Shown piece by piece: positions 61,501-64,000 of a stretch of 64,000 bases of DNA; position 1 is the first letter of the stretch, and each line of letters starts with the position of its first letter. The notes below the pieces were generated by a model that was not told the origin of the DNA, did no database searches, and saw only the letters and a list, made by a program, of their open reading frames with translations. Source of the stretch: Rhytidiadelphus loreus (taxonomy: Eukaryota; Streptophyta; Bryopsida; Hypnales; Hylocomiaceae); contig OX344764.1 in the NCBI GenBank assembly GCA_947034895.1, positions 35,838,935 through 35,902,934 of the forward strand. The letters are read 5' to 3'. Both the position numbers and the translations under genes were made by a program.

Positions 61501-61693
61501 CTCCGTCTGCCCCGGTACTGTACTGAGGACGACATGAGGTACGACTTGTGGATGTACGACTTTGAATTGACATTGACTCGTCTTCTCTAATATCACATGG
61601 TCTGATGGAATGGATGGATTGGTTTCTTTTCACACAGTGGAAGGCAGGGACACTTAAAAGTGCCGCTTTTCTGCTGTGCACGGTTCTTCATAT

Positions 61694-61775
61694 ATTAGAC
61701 TGATATGCAATAGCATATATAATGTAATTGGAAAATGAAAGGAGATTTCAGTGCATCAAAGAGTGCATCATTTGG
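61694..61775 (+). repeat. First unit of a direct duplication split by a MITE
   Basis: The unit containing ATTAGACTGATATGCAAT and AGTGCATCAAAGAGTGCATC reappears as 62046-62065 plus 62910-62970, with the Stowaway-like element inserted between the two halves. Confidence 0.7.
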
Positions 61776-62065
61776 ATATCATATAACTTACAAAAGTTAT
61801 GAGAGATTAACCCCTAAAGGACCAAGTATCCCTTTGAGGCACAAATGGATTTCGGGCAGGTACCTACGGGTTGAATTTTTCTCCTGATTTTTTGCAACTT
61901 TTTTTGATGATAGAAAAACTGATTACCTTTGTGTGAATATAATTTTTTTCCAATCGGTGCCCGGGAACAAAATGATGCCCATATAGCTCAAAACAGGGGA
62001 GACTAGGCAGCAAAAAAAATTTACAAAAATATGACTGATATTCTTTATTAGATTGATATCCAATA

Positions 62066-62907
62066 CTCCCTCCGTCCCAAAATGATCTACTTGTTGGCTT
62101 TAATTTTTTGTCTCAAAAAGATCTTCATGGTATGACGTGGAAACAAGGGTCTAAATATGAAAGCCTTACAATTCTACTGTACTTACAAAGGTTGGCCAAA
62201 ATACCTTACTTTATTTATTTTAAGACTCAAATCTTATCTACCTTCCAATCTGGCCCCATCAACTTCCAATCAGAACCTATAATCTGGAACCCTTCCTCTG
62301 AGGGGTCAGAATCCACCTAATCTAGGCATGAAGTTATGAGAAGGCCCCATATATTTAGCCATGCATCACTGACAATGCCCTTGTTGATTTAGATCAGGGT
62401 GGATTGACCCCCTCGCTTGGCCTTATCAGAAGTGCAAGTAAAAAAAATGCCCCCTATTTTGGGCCATTCTAGGGTATACTTTTGAGTTTTGACCTCACCT
62501 AGCTAATTCGGGGTCTTTGATCGCAAAAATGAATTCAGAATTTGCAAAAAATTCATATGCAAAAAATAAATAATTCCAGGGTTTGCCCGCAGGGTCGAGC
62601 AAAGTTGTCAATTCTCCCTGGCCATTAATTTAGACATTTATGCCCTTTTTCATTTAGGCAAGTAAAAAATTCACGATGATGGCTTAATCAATGGCCAGCG
62701 GTGCTCCATTTCCAAATCCCAAAAATTCCACTTTTTAGTGAGTGATAATTACATGTCAAAAACTATTCCAAAACTAAAAAAATTAAGATAATAAGAGAGT
62801 ACCAAAATTTACTCACGTGTTAAAACAGATTTTAAAAATTATAATTTTTAAGCTTAATAATCGAGAACATTTTGTCTAACAGGAAGATCATTTTGGGAGG
62901 GAGGGAG
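62066..62907. mobile_element. Stowaway-like element (842 bp)
   Basis: Ends are CTCCCTCCGTCCCAAAAT and, inverted, CTCCCTCCCTCCCAAAAT, each followed by GATC. It is flanked by TA (62064-62065 and 62908-62909). This is the classic Stowaway (Tc1/mariner) terminus and target site. It is longer than most Stowaway MITEs. No transposase is recognised inside, although one 70-codon frame exists. Confidence 0.85.
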
Positions 62908-63169
62908 TACTATTTATTCTAATTGGAAGACAAAAGGAGATTTTAGTGCATCAAAGAATGCATCATTTGTTACATCCAAAGTAACCACGGGAAAGACCTT
63001 GAAGTCAAATTAGGCTATCAAGACCTTGAAGACCTTTCATTTAATTGATGTACAAAATCTTGATATTTTTCGCTAATGCAAAAATGTAATTTCTAATTTT
63101 TTATTTGCATTTTTTATTTATTTTAAATTTGATGGAGAAATCAAATTATTTTGATTTTTTAAAAGAATC

Positions 63170-63767
63170 ATTGCAAGAAACACTTGGTCCCCTTGGTCTT
63201 GGATAGTTGTTTTTTTGCTTATAACTTTTGCATTGTATGTCCATTTTCTATGAAATTTGACATGAAGGTACATGTGGTAGTTGTAGATGTGGTATTGGTG
63301 AACCTTGACTGTAAATTTCAATGTAATCATTTTTGGTATTTGATTTAAACCAAGAAAATAAAGCTTGAAAAGATCTCTCTTTCTACTTCATCTTGCAATT
63401 TTGAAAAATTTGAAAAATTTAAAGAATTATTGCAATTGCAAGCTCCATATGTTAAAAGTAATTTGGTGGTTTTTTTGGTAAATGACCGTTTCCATAGATT
63501 TGTTACAAATGGACAATTTTTATTTCATTTTTTAATTATTTTTCCTATATTTTACAAATTAAAACATCATATTATCTATTTTCTTAAGATTTGGCACTTC
63601 TCCTATTTAGAAAATTATTCTATGCTTTTCCTTCAGTGGTTACCTTCATCTTAAAAGTGTACACATTGGCCATATACTTAAAAAATAAATTATTTAATTT
63701 AAATTACTCTAGAAAAAAAAAATGAGTTCTATGAAACTCAACAAAATCAATAGGTGTTTCTTGCAAT
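63170..63767. mobile_element. TIR element of the ATTGCAAGAAA family (598 bp)
   Basis: Perfect 14-bp inverted ends, ATTGCAAGAAACAC at 63170 and its complement ending at 63767. The body is AT-rich with frames of 70-74 codons that match nothing known. It is related by its ends to 50326-51048 and the 35439 and 41191 elements. Confidence 0.55.
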
Positions 63768-64000
63768 CACCTAAGAATATTGTTATTTAAAATGAAAGAA
63801 ACACTTTTTCTCTCCTTTCTTTACTAGAGTATATTATTAGGACTTTTGGTCCTCTTCACTTGAAATTTAGGCAAAAAATTTCAAAAATTGAAACTTAATT
63901 TCCATTCTTTCAAAATTTGATGAATAGAGGTAGATACAAGATGTAGAAAAAACTAAATTGTTAATAATACTAACAAAAGATGGAATCAAAGCATGTCAAT
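63768..64000. other. AT-rich DNA at window end
   Basis: No feature was recognised. Confidence 0.5.

Overview
The window is nuclear DNA of a land plant. Its genes have GT-AG introns. It carries a PH/RCC1/FYVE/BRX (PRAF/RLD-type) gene, plant GDSL lipases and plant-type MITEs (CACTA-like and Stowaway-like). The protein set and modest introns fit a non-flowering plant such as a bryophyte or lycophyte, but the species is not determined. GC-rich gene islands sit in very AT-rich, repeat-filled DNA.

The dominant structure is a giant inverted repeat. Bases 1-15283 are the mirror image of 18438-33720 (mirror positions sum to 33721), and the left arm runs off the window edge. Every landmark I compared mirrors without offset. 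Each arm carries, from outside to inside: a GDSL lipase (cut by the window edge on the left), a dead Merlin/IS1595-like transposon, a dead Tc1-type (DD34E) transposase, a complete 9-exon PRAF gene encoding 1159 aa, an AT-rich stretch and a foldback element. The spacer holds two CACTA-like MITEs. One of them (17651-18435) interrupts the right arm exactly where arm identity falls from apparently 100% to about 92%. This looks like a gene-conversion boundary.

To the right, 34.5-43.2 kb is gene-poor and built of dispersed AT-rich repeats. A GDSL copy (C, 43674-45218) lies inverted relative to copy B. A 2.7 kb insertion-rich stretch follows, then a long gene-free region. Next comes a secreted Cys-rich repeat protein (54488-56693) and a fourth GDSL copy (D, 59510-61052, minus). 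The window ends in AT-rich DNA with a Stowaway-like element and a TIR element.

The four GDSL copies are arranged A> <B C> <D. Their coding exons are about 99% identical while 5' and 3' flanks are clearly diverged, so the family appears to be homogenised by gene conversion. The two PRAF copies are transcribed divergently from promoters about 9.6 kb apart and encode identical proteins. No CRISPR, operon, rRNA or tRNA features were seen.
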